NCBI GenBank assembly: GCA_918797485.1
Contig: CAKKNE010000002.1
Location: 1 to 64,000 of the forward strand
Direction of reading: 5' to 3'
Source: Pelagomonas calceolata
Lineage: Eukaryota; Sar; Pelagophyceae; Pelagomonadales; Pelagomonadaceae
DNA: 64,000 bases
A model generated the notes under the pieces. The model was not told the origin of the DNA. It worked only from the letters and a program-made list of their open reading frames with translations, and searched no databases. Shown here piece by piece: positions 62,769 to 64,000 of this stretch (within the stretch, counting starts at the first letter, position 1; every line of letters begins with the position of its first letter). Both the position numbers and the translations under genes were made by a program.

Positions 62769-63760
62769 CTATGATATGGCCACAGGCTCGCTGCAAGATA
62801 CTTTCTTATACTTGCTCGTGTCCCATAGCGCTCCGATTGTGAGAGCGCAGGACAAAGGAGCAAGAATTTTTGGAGTGGGGGTTGGTTGTGTTGCTATTAG
62901 GTTGTTGAACTTCTTTGATGGCTGAGCAGCCCCAGGATACGTGGCCCATATCATAGCATTCACTAGACCTATTTTATCCGGGTATTCAAGTAACTAGGAT
63001 ACTAGTGAAGCTAAGATAAAAGTTGGGAGATTTATGCCAGTGAGTGGAAACTTGAAGAGGCCGTTACCACTGCCACAACGGACGCCAACCCCGTATCTCA
63101 GTAGCAGTATCTGGCCACCGCCTCTCACTCCGAGTCCTAACTATTATCATGATCATCCTGGGTCACTTTTATTGACGGACGTATTTCCGGTCGCAAACCC
63201 CATCAAACATGGGAGAAACTATTTCGTTAGGCGACTACACTACCGTGACGCTGCTGCCGGGGAAGACCGGAATTACACACTCTATTTCCGAGTCCCCCGG
63301 GCCCTGCATCGCAGAACAGGAACAGCCACGGGCCCACCTGGACGCCCGCATGCAGCTGCTCTGGTGCATAACAGTTCACCAGCAACGTGGGCAAAGTCTT
63401 CTTAGTATGATTACCTACGATTACCTAGTAGCAAGCTTCGGAAAAACACCAGTCGCAAGGCTGGGCCGCTGCCGCCGGACGTCACCGAGCATAACTTATT
63501 TTTAGCAATGGTGGCGCACTCATGATTAGCCTGCTCGGAGCTGGCCCGGATTACAGCGTGATGCTCTGTGTTGACAATTCTACAGATGTAGCTACGATGT
63601 GGCCCAGTACATGCATGGTCGATTGAGTGATTGTCACCGCTTTTTGATTTACTCACTCACTACTACTCATATGTTAGCTGTTTGTAAGATACTTCGAGTA
63701 ATGATGGGAACTTGGACTTTACGCTCTGCCGCATGCGTATTCGAGAAAAAGCTCCTGTCG

Positions 63761-64000
63761 CTAGATACGAGAAAGGTACGCATCCAGTCTCTGTTCGTAC
63801 TCTTGGTAACTTCCTGGAAATAAAGAAAAGTTCCGACCGGTGCCATTTGTGTACCATGATTTGCATGCAGTCAATTCTATTGGACTCTTTTCTACAATCC
63901 ACTTTGAGAATTCGTCGTACCAAGCGTCCGGAATAGAGGCCTGCTTGTTCAGTAACTTTACTATGGCACGCGATTGTATTTCCATGGCGAGCGTGATTGA
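63761..64000 (-). CDS. Flavin-containing/Baeyer-Villiger monooxygenase, C-terminal end (partial)
   Basis: 80 codons are visible and the frame stays open at the right edge, so the gene continues beyond the window. The segment LTACKSWYTNGTGRNFSLFPGS then YEQRLDAY matches the C-terminal motif of Baeyer-Villiger and flavin-containing monooxygenases ('GCKSWYxxxxGRNxxxWPG..xEF'). Base composition is lower in GC, like the neighbouring hydrolase. The cofactor-binding half lies outside. Confidence 0.65.
   Translation of the reverse strand, partial: SITLAMEIQSRAIVKLLNKQASIPDAWYDEFSKWIVEKSPIELTACKSWYTNGTGRNFSLFPGSYQEYEQRLDAYLSRI

Overview
The window is the left end of a nuclear chromosome. It opens with about 230 bp of CCCTAA telomere repeats and four copies of a ~140 bp subtelomeric repeat, then about 40 closely packed genes on both strands. 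Coding DNA is very GC-rich, introns are short (mostly 50-110 bp) and genes sit 100-500 bp apart. A C-terminal (D1-type) processing protease and a plastid-type porphobilinogen deaminase point to a photosynthetic eukaryote; a coiled-coil protein of ciliary type suggests a flagellate stage. TTAGGG-type telomeres, tiny GC-rich introns and introner-like introns fit a stramenopile alga, perhaps a pelagophyte (Aureococcus/Pelagomonas-like). That assignment is inference; no species marker is present.

Layout. 0.8-9.8 kb: TraB-family protein, S41 protease, SF3B4, an importin-like HEAT protein, NOP53. 9.9-11.8 kb: a convergent pair (secreted protein of unknown function, METTL7-like methyltransferase) whose upstream regions are inverted copies of each other. 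12-22 kb: SGNH esterase-like protein, small secreted protein, coiled-coil protein, NudC-like protein, a phosphatase-like fusion, SAR1 and a small unknown protein. 22.7-29.7 kb: a RhoGEF full of DPF/NPF motifs, Kelch protein, FLASH-like coiled coil, short Sec5-like protein, disordered protein. 29.7-31.8 kb: gene-poor, lower GC. 31.8-41.2 kb: sulfotransferase-like protein, a 1176-residue multi-Tudor protein, a PolA-type 5'-3' exonuclease, Orai-like channel, thioesterase-fold pseudoenzyme. 41.4-42.7 kb: divergent histone H3/H4 pair with a mirror-symmetric promoter and 3' stem-loops. 42.8-51.2 kb: two nearly identical Tc1/mariner-type transposons in opposite orientation around SDE2 and a WD40 gene. 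51.3-60.8 kb: HSL-type hydrolase, SH3-like protein, small membrane protein, formate/nitrite transporter, FAD monooxygenase, porphobilinogen deaminase, BUB1-like kinase. 60.8-64 kb: lower-GC sequence with an intronless alpha/beta hydrolase and the C-terminal end of a flavin monooxygenase running off the edge.

The most striking feature is the introns. I place 28 introns in host genes by reading-frame continuity; about 11 appear to use GC-AG ends. Nine of these form a family: 55-62 bp, beginning GCGC followed by a C/G run. Five of the nine end in CGCGC-AG, complementary to the start, and several are flanked by short direct repeats. Other introns carry a perfect 11-bp terminal inverted repeat or an 8-bp near-perfect flanking repeat. 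These are the marks of introner elements. For every complete host-gene model given below, the exon sum is a multiple of three; the 5' end of the S41 protease gene and the splicing of the small gene at 21.5-22.2 kb are unresolved.
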